From Marisa cornuarietis (taxonomy: Eukaryota; Mollusca; Gastropoda; Architaenioglossa; Ampullariidae): DNA of 64,000 nt. This document shows, piece after piece, positions 36,501 through 46,089 of the stretch. The notes under the pieces are model-generated. The model saw only the letters and a list, made by a program, of their open reading frames with translations, searched no databases and was not told the origin of the DNA. How positions within the stretch are numbered: the first letter of the stretch is position 1; each line of letters begins with the position of its first letter. The position numbers and the translations under genes were made by a program. The stretch lies in NCBI GenBank assembly GCA_004794655.1, contig SMMW01000003.1:19486501-19550500 (forward strand), given 5' to 3'.

Positions 36501-39500
36501 AAATAATTTAAGATGACAGGCATCCCTGAATAAAACCCTTAGTCTTGATGCCCCCAAATAGTGTGATACCATGACAAGAAGCTGACAAGTTTGTACAATG
36601 GAAATATCACTGTAGGACATATTAGGATAGAACTGAGAATGGCAATACAAGGTCAACAAGCCGACCATCTGCTACTGCAGTATAATCTACATAACACAGC
36701 TGCTGCTGTCCATGTGCCAATGACAGAGGTCTTCTACCAGTCTCATATGCAGTGAATGTTGCTCACCTGCATGTAAGCCACTGCAAAATGTGCTCTGCAT
36801 TTACAAGCTAAGTACTACAACAATTTGCCTCTCATGTTGAAGATGTCTACATGAATGTGTTCCTTTCAATATGAGGATTACAACACTGTATTTTTATGCA
36901 GTTTCTTGGATATTTTTGTCAAATTTCAAGACTTAGCTTCCTCAGTGACTCCTAGCAGTCATGACTAGGCATGTGCACCTCACACTTGCCTCAAGGTGTC
37001 GACAGACTATGATACATGACAAACTTCAAGCAGCGTTGTTTGGATTAGTGATATGGTGATATCAAGAGCAATCCTGGTCCTCGAAGCAAGGAAATCACAA
37101 CGGAGTAGGAGATGAACAGCACTTTCTAACAGAATTCAAGGACTGGCTGATATTATGTTTCATACAAAACTGGCACTCATCTTTAGAAGATAGCAAATAT
37201 ACCTGATATTGAGCATTTCAAAGTGTATTGAATTCAGCCTGAAAAATATCTTAGAACTGTTACCAATTGATGGCATAATTTGGCACTTGCAAGATTCAGG
37301 CTTAGAGTATGTGGACTGAACAGCCAGAAAAGATGGTTTCTGAATGATAACCAACAAGAGACTTGATATTGAAAACTGAGACAATAAACAATGTCGATGT
37401 TGTATGCAGTGGGGCAAAGTGTTCTTCACTGATGATTCAATGTTCACTCTGGTCTATAATAATGATAGACAATAAGTGTGGCGGTGCCTAGGAAAATGAT
37501 TTGTTAATGTTTGCATTAGAGAGCACAACCAGCAAGGAACCGGTTACCAAACAAAATTTTGTCAGGCAATAAAATTCAAATATGTTACAACACGAACAGT
37601 CACACTTCTTGAGTTGATTTATGAGTTATTTTCTGTCTGGCTCTTAACTTTTATGAGTAGTACATTTGTGTAAATTTTGCAAAAACAAAAAAATTTGACA
37701 TGGTAACAATACCCTTAAAAGTAACATGATAATTCGCATAATTCTGGAGACACCAAATTTCCAATGCTTTTCCCAGTTAGACTTCTTGTGTATGGCAATA
37801 AATAACGTTTTACAAGACTACTGACACTTTCATCATGAAATACAGATATGTAGCTTTTAACAATTAAAAAAATTCTGTATAACTATATCTAAAACACACC
37901 TGGCTGCTCCCACTGGTCATGTGACTTTCCACCTCTGATTTTGCCTTTTGAAGCCGTAACTGAAAATATAATTCTGAACATGAAAACATGAATAGTGCAT
38001 TCATTATTCACTCGCTCTTTCACTCTGCCCACTGCTTCTAATCTTTCTGCCACAAATTCCAAAATAAAACACAGGGAAAAGGGCCACAGTAGTTTATTGA
38101 ATGGACATCCATAAGGAATAAAACTGCATAATCAAAAGAAAAACTAGCTACTTTTGATGAATACGCAAAGACTTTGCAGCACACAATTTTTATGCAATAC
38201 TAAACAGGGGAACCAGCTTTGTGCTTTCTACCACTAATTCTTCCAGCTGTGATTTTAGTGTCAACCCTTGATCTCTCCCTTCACTTGAGTCATGCTTATT
38301 TAAATAAAGCATTAATGTAGCATAATAATGAAAACCTTATGCTCATGACATCCGTTCAGGTGACAGGCTGAAAAATCATGTTACTCAACAGAGGCATATT
38401 TCAAGAGAAAAAAAAAATGGCAGTGTTATCAGTGTCTCCCTCACTCCCCATTCTTCTCTCTCTGCAATGATTGATCACTTACTTTCTCTCCCCAGCCCGT
38501 ATTTCTGCTGACCCCACTCGTACCTGTATTTCTCTCTCCCCACATTTTTCTTTCCCCTATTTCCCTGTTGGCCCCCTACTTCTTTCTGCCTTTGTTGCTT
38601 GCTTTCTTTTTCCCCAACCTTCCAACTAGACCCCTCTCTGTTTTTTGCTCTTACAGGATATTATCTCACATCATGATAGCAAAATTTGTTCTGCATAAAA
38701 AAACTATTTCTTCCAAGTTTCATCTGGAGCCAGAAGTGACATCTCAGATTGCAGAAAATAAACATCAAAACTATACATGCTCCTAAGCAGATACACCTAT
38801 AAAACATGACAATGACCTTTGCATAATCAAAATGAATATTCCTGCCAAATTTGGAATGGATCAGAAAAAATGGTGTGGATATGAATGATCGTCCAACTCT
38901 GTGTTATTTATAAAATAGCCTGCATCCTGTCCTCTCCCGATTAGTCTTCTCTCTGAAACTCCTGGTACCTCTACATTTACAAACATGCTGCACACCAAAG
39001 AGACATGTCAATCAATAATTCCTAGTTCCTAGATAAACTACCAAATGATTTGTAATACATTTGCACAGGCTGTAATACACAGACTGCTGCAGAACAAAAC
39101 AAAAAGACTAAAATAATCACGATTGACCAGCCAATTGAATAACTTCCATCATTGGAAAGTTCATAGTCCCTTCCCAGGTTTAGGGACAAGTTACACATAT
39201 ATCTAACATTTGTGTGGGATAACATAACATAATAATACCAAGAAAGTTTTGTAGTGTGTGAGGTTGACAGATCACTGTAATGACTAGGCATGAACTGACA
39301 TAAAGTTATAATCATTTTATGGCATGTGTGGGGAATGTCCGATCCACGGGCCTTCTAAGGCCTGCAAAACAATTTGGTCTGGCCCTGCCAAGGCAATTGC
39401 AGTGGGACTTGAAATTCAATAAATCTAGCAGCATTTTTCATAATAATATAAATTTATATGCAGTAACTCACTATGATGACAATTTTTAAGGACAAGCAAA

Positions 39501-41432
39501 GAATATCCATTACAGGATAGACATATCACAAACGAGTACATGACAGGGCATAGCACATATGCTTCTTGTCGACTGCCCATGGTCATCTGCCTATATTGCA
39601 GTGACTCAGAGGACAGAGTGCCAAACAAGATAGGAGTGTACTACAGTAATGGCCTTAGCAGTATTCGTGGCTCTGCGGGGCCCAGGGCGAGTGTCATATG
39701 CGGGGCCCCCGGGGGCCGAGAGCCGTAAGTGTAGGCTATATACCAAACATATCATACCACAAGAATCTTCTATCGCGGGGACCCACTCAGGCACGGGGCC
39801 TGGGGCGGTCGCCCCACTTGCCACCCCCAAAGGCCGCCTCTGAGTGTACATGTTGCAAAAGCATTAACACAGTGGTGAAGCAGGATTGCCAAAATATAGC
39901 AGGCTAATTTTTAAGTTGATAATTTTGTATGGTCCCCAAATGATGTTATAAATGTCCAAATGGCCCTCAGAAGAAAAAAGGTTCCCCACCCTTGTTTTGT
40001 GGAATTAACAAGATAATTGTATCCATATATTCTAAATAACTCATGTATTTATGCTAAAATGGTCCTCTCAGTAGTTTCCAGTATTCCCATTATGGCATTA
40101 TAGCAATGGAAAAAAGCCTTTTGGTTTATTTCATCACAATTTGAGTTTTGACAATGAATGAAACTTCAGTAAGTGAATAGAATGATCTTGTTTTAAAAAT
40201 AAAGCACTGTTTTTAATCGATCAGGCATGGCTGATGAAACATGTCAAGAAACAGCTGAGGAACCTGATATTAGACTAAAGGGAATTCAATCATACAAACA
40301 CATAGTCTAGAAGTATATTATAAGCTCAACATATCAGCCAATTAAGTAGACAAACAAACCTGGTCCCTGGCTACTAGAGTGACTCTGGCTCCTTCCTTTG
40401 CAGCCTCAATAGCCACGCATTTTCCAATTCCACTTGAGCCACCTGTCACCTGTGTTCATATACAAAAGTATGAACTTTTTTGAAACATAAGAAGAGGATA
40501 AGTTAAAAAGCGTTTTTTTTTGTTTTTTTTTAGTTGAGCTTGTAGAGACAGTTTGGTGGACCTTGAACCTGTTAAGGATGATCAGAAAGAGGCAAAGGAA
40601 GTTTGGATCTGAAATGTCCATCTGTTTTTAGGTCAAGTAATTGACAGTAGATGCTAAGAAATGAAGTTAAGCATGCAAAACCTAAATATATATATATATT
40701 CACCATCTCAATAAGCCCCTCTTAACATCTGATATCCTATATGTGTTGACTACTTCTGTATCATTATCACAACTTTGACTTATGCTATAGCAGCTTTCTG
40801 ATTAAACATTGTTCATAAAATGTATATTTTGATGTGTAATTTGACAAATAAATGGATACTTTTAAAATACATCACATTATTTTCATAAATTCTGCAATTA
40901 TTGCTTCACTTTTCCTACTTTAGTAATCTTGTCAAGTTAGGATTTAGATGAAAATTATGACACAGCATGCTTTTTCTTTTATCAATATGCACTACCATTG
41001 TAATTACTACGTCGTCTACTGTTTACTGTTAGCGTTTCCTCTTTTAGCGTTCCGTAAACGTTTTTTTATATTTGTTTTTCATGTTATATTATTTTCCCCT
41101 CTTGAGAATGAGTGCTACATGTAAAGTGCATTGATGGCTTATCGTGTCATCCTCAGAGATTTAAGAGTGTAGAATATAGGTGTGTGGGATGCGATTGTAT
41201 ATTGTTTAGTTTATTGCTTGCTAGCTTCAAACAAAGAAAAATTTCTATACTGCAAACAGAAACAGTCAATAAAGATGTATTGTTAACTAAATAAAAATTG
41301 CCAGTGCTGCTTTTGATTTGTTACCATGACGTGCAATCCACGAATTCCAGAAAAAGATGCTTTCCTATTCAGAAAATAGTACAATACCCCAATAATAACA
41401 ATAGTAAACGCAGAAAAAATAATGATGAACAT
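18507..41432 (-). CDS. KDSR: KDSR, 3-ketodihydrosphingosine reductase (10 exons, complete)
   Basis: NADPH-dependent short-chain dehydrogenase that reduces 3-ketosphinganine to dihydrosphingosine, the second step of sphingolipid synthesis, at the cytosolic face of the ER. Exons (minus): 41325-41432, 40360-40449, 37900-37959, 36236-36301, 32659-32754, 30995-31186, 27576-27659, 21138-21221, 20250-20351, 18507-18623. Every exon is a multiple of three and all nine introns are phase 0. The product is 332 aa, the same length as human KDSR. It shows an N-terminal membrane anchor (residues 1-20), cofactor loop VTGGSSGIG (about 37-45), NCAG, NYLGSV, catalytic serine segment [11 protein letters not shown], and YSSSK (YxxxK), then [12 protein letters not shown], and a hydrophobic segment near the C-terminus. 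It ends KKSC, a KKXX-type ER retrieval signal. The start is supported by an in-frame stop just upstream. Introns total more than 21 kb and are full of transposon relics. Confidence 0.96.
19130..19940 (+). mobile_element. Rex1/Babar-like retrotransposon relic, split by a MITE
   Basis: Reads [23 protein letters not shown]-like, then [19 protein letters not shown] and [14 protein letters not shown] sequence up to 19516. It resumes after the MITE with [19 protein letters not shown] and MLPSGCRW. This is the C-terminal order of Rex1-type reverse transcriptases. Multiple stops; antisense within KDSR intron 9. Confidence 0.6.
19517..19780. mobile_element. 264-bp MITE with CCTGGGGCCAGT ends
   Basis: Left end CCTGGGGCCAGTACCACAAC and right end, reverse-complemented, CCTGGGGCCAGTTGCACAAC: inverted repeats that continue imperfectly for about 30 bp. 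No ORF. The interior is A/T-rich. It interrupts a Rex1-like frame between Y-R and A-V-R codons. No clear target-site duplication. Confidence 0.8.
20352..21137. other. KDSR intron 8
   Basis: AT-rich intron, no feature recognised. Confidence 0.5.
22113..23524. mobile_element. Solo LTR, 1412 bp
   Basis: Begins TGTCATGAG and ends CTGTCACA, flanked by the 5-bp direct repeat CCAAC (22108-22112 and 23525-23529), as expected for an LTR retrotransposon insertion. It is clearly more GC-rich than its surroundings, with an aataaa at 23281-23286 and a TATA-like agataaat near 22544, suggesting plus orientation. No internal retroviral-type coding region adjoins either side, so it is a recombined solo LTR. 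Superfamily cannot be told from the LTR alone. Confidence 0.8.
23525..23920 (-). mobile_element. Rex1/Babar-like reverse transcriptase relic
   Basis: The minus strand reads [28 protein letters not shown] (degenerate FADD box), [20 protein letters not shown] and [10 protein letters not shown], then VDIVG, where the solo LTR interrupts it. A continuation across the LTR (GYKFL-like, near 22090-22112) is plausible but short. Confidence 0.6.
24473..24560. repeat. Two-copy tandem repeat, about 43 bp
   Basis: The unit containing agatcrcaataacaccttag and cagtcacata occurs twice back to back with a few differences. Located in KDSR intron 7. Confidence 0.7.
24590..25150 (+). mobile_element. RTE-type retrotransposon relic (reverse transcriptase C-terminus)
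   Basis: Reads [19 protein letters not shown], [75 protein letters not shown], then [19 protein letters not shown] near 25060-25120. This is the typical end of RTE polyproteins. Antisense to KDSR. Confidence 0.7.
25440..25626 (+). mobile_element. Degenerate retroelement C-terminal zinc/RNase H-like fragment
   Basis: Reads [34 protein letters not shown] and [13 protein letters not shown] with frame breaks, resembling the LRTGHC...C-x-C...H-x-L..CP end of some non-LTR polyproteins. It ends where the opposite-strand L2/CR1 tail begins. Confidence 0.4.
25628..27495 (-). mobile_element. L2/CR1-type non-LTR retrotransposon, 5'-truncated, nearly open
   Basis: The minus strand encodes reverse transcriptase fingers, motif A ([17 protein letters not shown]), motif B ([14 protein letters not shown]), intact catalytic box SYADDTQLY, then the CR1-type tail ([34 protein letters not shown]). 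Two open blocks (27398-26628 and 26604-25897) join with one single-base frameshift near 26640-26650. The 3' end reads ...GCGCTATAAAAATCTTC and ends in an (ATT)n run at 25628-25646, as is usual for the family. It lies in KDSR intron 7, same strand as KDSR, starting about 80 bases inside the donor of exon 7. Confidence 0.9.
27660..29000. other. KDSR intron 6, right of exon 7
   Basis: AT-rich intron without a recognised feature until the MITE at 29001. Confidence 0.5.
29001..29203. mobile_element. 203-bp MITE carrying telomere-like repeats
   Basis: Perfect 19-bp terminal inverted repeats CTTTCTTATAGGGGGGGAA (29001-29019 and 29185-29203). The interior has an ATGGCGGCC segment and a run of CCTAAA, CCTAAC and CCCTAA units at about 29100-29140. 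No ORF and no clear target-site duplication. Confidence 0.75.
29590..30430 (-). mobile_element. Nimbus/I-type retrotransposon relic with pyrimidine-rich upstream repeat
   Basis: The minus strand reads [37 protein letters not shown] (motif B region), then [13 protein letters not shown], where the catalytic box is degenerate (YVDN). This resembles I-clade/Nimbus elements known from snails. The pyrimidine-rich stretch before it (30430-29960, minus) is shared with 62810-63160 on the plus strand, as seen in matching frames containing SVTSF/SVISF and RRMGSW/RRMVSW. Confidence 0.6.
31187..32658. other. KDSR intron 5
   Basis: No feature firmly recognised. The stretch 31540-32030 has a base composition less AT-rich than its flanks and may be an unidentified old repeat. 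Confidence 0.4.
33030..33660 (+). mobile_element. L2/CR1-type retrotransposon 3' end
   Basis: Reads [40 protein letters not shown] and CAAKQCN, the same tail as the element at 25628-27495 but more decayed, ending in ...actgtgcactatataaaacac and (TTA)n at 33648-33660. Opposite strand to KDSR, intron 4. Confidence 0.75.
33906..35357. mobile_element. hAT-type DNA transposon, non-autonomous, 1452 bp
   Basis: Ends CAGAGGTCTTCAAACT and, reverse-complemented, CAGTGATTTTCAAACT; flanked by a perfect 8-bp target duplication tcttaagg (33898-33905, 35358-35365), the hAT hallmark. No transposase ORF remains. KDSR intron 4. Confidence 0.9.
36302..37899. other. KDSR intron 3
   Basis: Non-coding. No delimited repeat recognised. 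Confidence 0.5.
38425..38640. repeat. Pyrimidine-rich low-complexity tract
   Basis: Plus-strand C/T-rich stretch with many tctctcccc units in KDSR intron 2, so purine-rich in the KDSR transcript. Confidence 0.6.
39323..39994. mobile_element. hAT-type element, 672 bp, containing a nested hAT
   Basis: Ends CATGTGTGGGGAATG and, reverse-complemented, CAAGGGTGGGGAACC. The 8-bp flanks ttttatgg (39315-39322) and ttttgtgg (39995-40002) match at 7 of 8 positions. No transposase ORF. KDSR intron 2. Confidence 0.8.
39644..39842. mobile_element. GC-rich hAT-type element nested in another hAT, about 199 bp
   Basis: A GC-rich block with gggccc and ggccgcc motifs. Ends CAGTAATGGCCTTAG and, reverse-complemented, CAGAGGCGGCCTTTG. 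Flanks agtgtact (39635-39642) and agtgtaca (39843-39850) match at 7 of 8, leaving one extra base at the left. Confidence 0.7.
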
Positions 41433-41790
41433 TGTAGCAAACACAAATTTCACAGATCTCGTCTGTCAAACCACAGCACAGTGTAAAACACAGCCAAGCA
41501 CCCGCTGTCAAGGCACAGAACTCTCGACTTGTAATCCACTTCACCGGGTGATTAAGTGACTCGCAACAGAGGCGTTGCCTCCCTTACTTTCCAACTATGT
41601 TTTCTAGCTCGTGAGTCGTTATTTTTAGTGAATTAGCAAGAACGTCAAGTTGTGTCTATTCCAATCTTTGAAACAGCCAAATGACCACATGCTGTTAGTT
41701 AATATGAAGAACGTAAATTCGCGAGGCAACTGGCTGTTTGTGAACAAATCTTATATATAAATATAAAAACAACCAGCCACTTAGGGGGCC
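41433..41790 (-). promoter_or_regulatory. KDSR upstream region
   Basis: The 358 bases between the KDSR start codon and the fold-back element should hold the core promoter and 5' UTR. No TATA box stands out. The KDSR frame is closed by an in-frame stop about 30 bases before the ATG. Confidence 0.4.
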
Positions 41791-42238
41791 GGTCATTTCG
41801 TCACTACCATTTCGTCCCACACCAAAAGTCAATTCGTCACACGTATGTCCATTTCGTCACACGTATGGTCCATTTCGTCACAAGACAGAAAAGTCAAATC
41901 GTCAATCAGCGAATTCTCTGCATATAATAATAGGCAAAAAAAAAAAAAAAGAAGCCAAAACACGAGTTCACAATACAATAATGACAAAATCTATAATGTA
42001 AAAGATTGTTTAAAAGAGAAAAAATCACTCGTATTTGCCATTGTAAGATTTGGCTCTTTTTAATAATATTTGACGTTAATAGCTACGTGTTACATTGGTG
42101 CTCGATTCGCCTTTTGGGTTTGTGACGATTTGAGTTTTCTGTCGTGTGACGAAATGGACCTACGTGTGACGAATTGACTTTTGGCGTGGGACGAAATGGT
42201 AGTGACGAAATGGTCTTGTGACGAGTTGACCTATGACC
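41791..42238. mobile_element. Fold-back element with repeated CATTTCGTCAC units
   Basis: The left arm (about 41791-41908) and right arm (about 42118-42238) are inverted copies of each other. Each is built from several units of the form [AT]TTCGTCAC, including the shared stretch CACCATTTCGTC-like and ccaaaagtcaattcgtcac. The left arm has one extra 20-bp unit and the right arm one extra outer unit, so arms differ by unit gain or loss. Both ends read GGTCAT. The about 210-bp centre is A-rich and non-coding. Confidence 0.75.
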
Positions 42239-42255
42239 GCTACTTACCATACAAC

Positions 42256-42724
42256 CAGGGCCGCCGAGAGCCAGCACGGGTCCCGGAACAGACGACTGAT
42301 CTTCGGGCCCCTTGTAATTGTAATCGTAAATTATTTTCCCAGTATATAATAATATGTTTACAATTCGATTGTCAATATCTACATTTCATTCAGTAACGAA
42401 ATAAAGACTGCAAACATTAGGACAAGTGAACTATTATCTACATCGAATATCGATCACTACTTGACATAAAATTGTTTACACGTGATCAGTGGTTATAGTA
42501 AATGAGGAAAAAGTGATGTTAAAGGATCATCGAAATTGTATTCTACAGATTTAAAACACGTCTGCATGTGTAATGTTTTGGTGTTCTGTCCTCGGACCTT
42601 TCTTTAAAAGAAAAGGGGAAGAAGAACAAGAAGAAAAAAAATCAACTGACCAAGGGCGGGCCTCCATCACAGCCGCGGGCCCGGGTACACCAGACCCCCC
42701 TGTTCCCACCTCTCGTCAGGCTTG
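42256..42724. mobile_element. hAT-type element, 469 bp
   Basis: Ends CAGGGCCGCCGAGAG and, reverse-complemented, CAAGCCTGACGAGAG, with the perfect 8-bp duplication catacaac on both sides (42248-42255, 42725-42732). The interior is mostly AT-rich with GC-rich ends. It starts 18 bases after the fold-back element. Confidence 0.88.
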
Positions 42725-42732
42725 CATACAAC

Positions 42733-45697
42733 ACCAGCCAAAACACACACACACTGAATCAACCGCAAAAGATGACGAAATAAGCTAAACGGAAGTCACT
42801 CGTATATTTGCCATGCGACTTCAAGAGCGCGTTGTTACCACAAGCAAGGACTTATGAATTATGTTATTTCGTCTTTCTTCGTAAAACGCTGATTATTAAC
42901 AGCAAATACGGGAAACATGTAAAAAACAGCATCAGCAGCAATTTAAATGCTAAAGCTATGCATAAATTTAAGGCTTTACTTACTTTTTTAGTTTTTAATC
43001 TTTTCTTCCATAGTTATTTGCATTTATTTTATGATGAAAACTGTGTTCATATCAATTTGTGTGGTTATGTCTAAAGGAAATCTCTATGAGTCATCTTGCC
43101 ATATATCTTTACACTTCAAAGCTGTTTGCTCATCCAAAGAGTAAACATGGTTTTTCGATTATAAATTATTGTCTGAGCTGTAGAGTTAAAGAAAGGTAAT
43201 TACTGTACTGTAATTATGACTTTCTTTGTATGTTAAAGGACAACGCGAGCGCTCAGCAGAAATCTCTGGAAATAAAAAGTATCATAAACACATATTCTGG
43301 TGTTATTTTATGATGAAGAGGCATGAGAAATATTATATTAATGTTTTTCTCTTAATCACACCTGGATTTGTCAAGAAAACAGGAAGTGACAAAAGGGTAG
43401 TATTTTAAAAATATCATCTGCATGAGCAGAATTCAAAGAGAAAAGATGCAATCCTCAGTAAAAGAAAACAGACCAGGACACAATGTGGTGTTGCTGAATG
43501 TTCTCTTCTATCCTAAGATGAAGTTTCTATACTCATTTAAGAAATACTAAAGATAATGGCAACAAATGCCAGTGGAGTAACTTTGTTCAGAGATTTGTAT
43601 ATACAGATCGCTGCTTTGTTCAAACGTGCTGTTCAAACTTCATCCCCACATCCTATTCAAGAATTTGCTCAAAGCATTTAAAAATTGTTATCCAGTCAGT
43701 TATGTAGTCTAAACAGGTTATGGACTTTCAGTAAAATGAAGAGATCATCCTGCAGCAGTGCCAACTGTACAAAAGCATGAGCTGTTAAAACCAACGATTG
43801 CAGGTGAAAAACTTAAACAAAGAAAAAGCATGAGAAATGCAACATTAATGGTTTCTATACCATTCTGGTCACAGTCACAAATACGGTACATCGTCAATTA
43901 TATCCTTATCCAGCACAATGCTAAAAACAACTGACAGTGTGAGGGCACCATTGATGTGTGTGCTCAAAACAGCTAAATAAGAACTGATGGTGACAAACGT
44001 ACGAGAAGCTTAAACAGGAACACTTGCAAGTAATAGCAAATTTTGCATGCAGCTAAATGAGGAATAAGCTGTTACATTGATAAATGTGTATCAAATTTTT
44101 ATAATGTTATAATTTTAATGGTTAAAAAGTCATTATAAGCAGTCAGTTTTAACTATAAAATAAAAATACAATGCTGGAAATTAACCATGTATCAAATAAA
44201 AAAATTGCAGGAGTTTATCTTAGACAAACGCACATTTGAAATGTGCTTATACGTTATTAATAATACACATGGAAAAATAAACTCAAATATGCCCACTTTG
44301 TAACAGAGAATCAATAATACAATATAGACTGCAAAGACCATGATTGAAAGTTCAAATCTGTAGAGTTGTATTAAAAAATAAGCTGTTTCATTTTATGGGC
44401 AAAAATTCGCTTCTTGAACATGACAACGTGAGTGATGTTTCTTTGTTTAACTTGAAGACATGCATAGATTTGCTGAACTAAATTGAACATGAAGCATAAT
44501 TATGAACTCATATTTTGGGAATTATTATTTTATAATGAACTTAACCTGATCATAAAGAAAAAATATTGCACTCATGCTGTTCTTTAAGATCTTAAAAGGA
44601 TTTGATTGTCTGCTTACTTTTCTCTAACCTTTTTTTTATTGCATTTTAAAGGTGGAAATATCATACTTCAGGAGTAGTCTCACCAGGGGTTTATTTGACG
44701 GCCCAAAAGTATCTCTTTCTTCAGGGGTGGAAAACTTTCCTAATTAAAAACATCAGAATTTTATTTGCTTTTACAATAAATTCCTTCAAATAAATTTAAA
44801 GAAGAATCAAAAGTAACTGAAAGTTTTTTTCAAAGCTATTGATCAGAAAGTTTTGAAATGTATTTTGAATACCTTGTGCATGTACACCCAGAACAAAAAG
44901 AGTATCCATTAAAGTCTTACATCAATCATGCACATTCTTTAACATTGTATAATCGTTTGTGCAACGTTTACACAACACCATGATCTAGGCTGAAAGACAG
45001 AGATCAAGCACAGCACAATGTAGGACTATATTTATATTGGCTGTTTTTGTGACCAACCCGGTTTGTTTGTTTTTAATCCCATGTCAAAGCTGAAACCGGT
45101 CTTTCCAACATTTTAAATAATTGAACGATGTTTGGTCTATCATATCAAATATCATTTACCAAACTCTCTTCCTTTGCTGGTTACTGTCCGTCCTTTAAAA
45201 AAGTAGCAACTTGTTTTAACAGTACTGGTGTTTGGTGTACAATTACAAAACGGTGGGGTAGTGGGGAGTACAGTAAGCGCCTATTCTGTCGTCAGCAATT
45301 CATGGCACACACATTAAAAAACTATCGAACACACACACACACACACACTGAAAGGAGAAAGAGCAGTTTTAACAGACGTTTTGAAGAAAAGAGGGAACAG
45401 TTTCCTGCAAATATGGGGTTGCAGTTGATTCCACGTAAGAGGACCAGAGACAGGAAAGAATCGAACATGGACCAAAAGTAAGAGAAATGCAAATAGTACA
45501 TACTTCGATACTTGCACACTGATTTTTATTTTTAATGACAGTTTATGTCAGGTTCAACTAAGGCAAATGTTAAAACGTGGAAGAAAAATAAACACAAAAT
45601 AATTATTCGTTTTACTATAGGGATACGACACAGACTTGGGATACGCTTTCGCTGTGCGTTTGAAGGGCAAGGTCATTCAAAATACGAACTTCCGCTT
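42733..45697. other. Intergenic region between KDSR and the zinc-finger gene
   Basis: AT-rich, no convincing exon. The 117-codon frame at 45128-45481 includes an (AC)n run translated as Thr-His repeats and shows no domain, so it is not called, although a 5' UTR exon of the downstream gene could lie here. Confidence 0.5.
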
Positions 45698-45705
45698 TGA
45701 CGTCG
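45698..45705. promoter_or_regulatory. CRE-like TGACGTCG site upstream of the zinc-finger gene
   Basis: One mismatch from the palindromic CREB/ATF site, 385 bases before the start codon. It lies in a locally more CpG-containing stretch (gacgtcggccgc) that could be the promoter of the zinc-finger gene. A possible 5' UTR intron runs from a GTATGC near 45905 to the CAG at 46035. Weak evidence from motif alone. Confidence 0.3.
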
Positions 45706-46089
45706 GCCGCTAAAAATCATTGTTCATTGCTGGATTGGAGTGTTGAATTTAGTCGAGTATAAAAATCTTCTGGATGATACGCTAAATTGAGTGCAATTTT
45801 TTGATTAATTAACTTTCATTTTAAAATAGTGCAGTTTTACAATCACGAATCAGGCTATGGTGCATTCAAATTATTCGTCCAACGTCTGGCATCGGAGGCC
45901 TGTTGGTATGCGGATGTATGAAGTTTTTTTATTCTTCGGCGTGATTGGTTTTGTCCTCTGACTGACAAAAGATTTCGTGTTCTTAGATTCATCAGATATT
46001 CAGGATTTTAATTTACGCGAGTGTGTATTATTACAGTTTGCCTTGTTATCTTAACTTCAAGGCAGAAGTGCAGCGTTCATTATTAAATT

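Noticed and set aside
41791..42238. CRISPR-like array because of repeated CATTTCGTCAC units
   Set aside because: Units are irregularly spaced, arranged as two inverted arms in a eukaryotic genome, and have no cas genes.
45128..45481. 117-codon plus-strand frame upstream of the zinc-finger gene
   Set aside because: It includes a translated (AC)n microsatellite and no recognisable domain or convincing splice partner.
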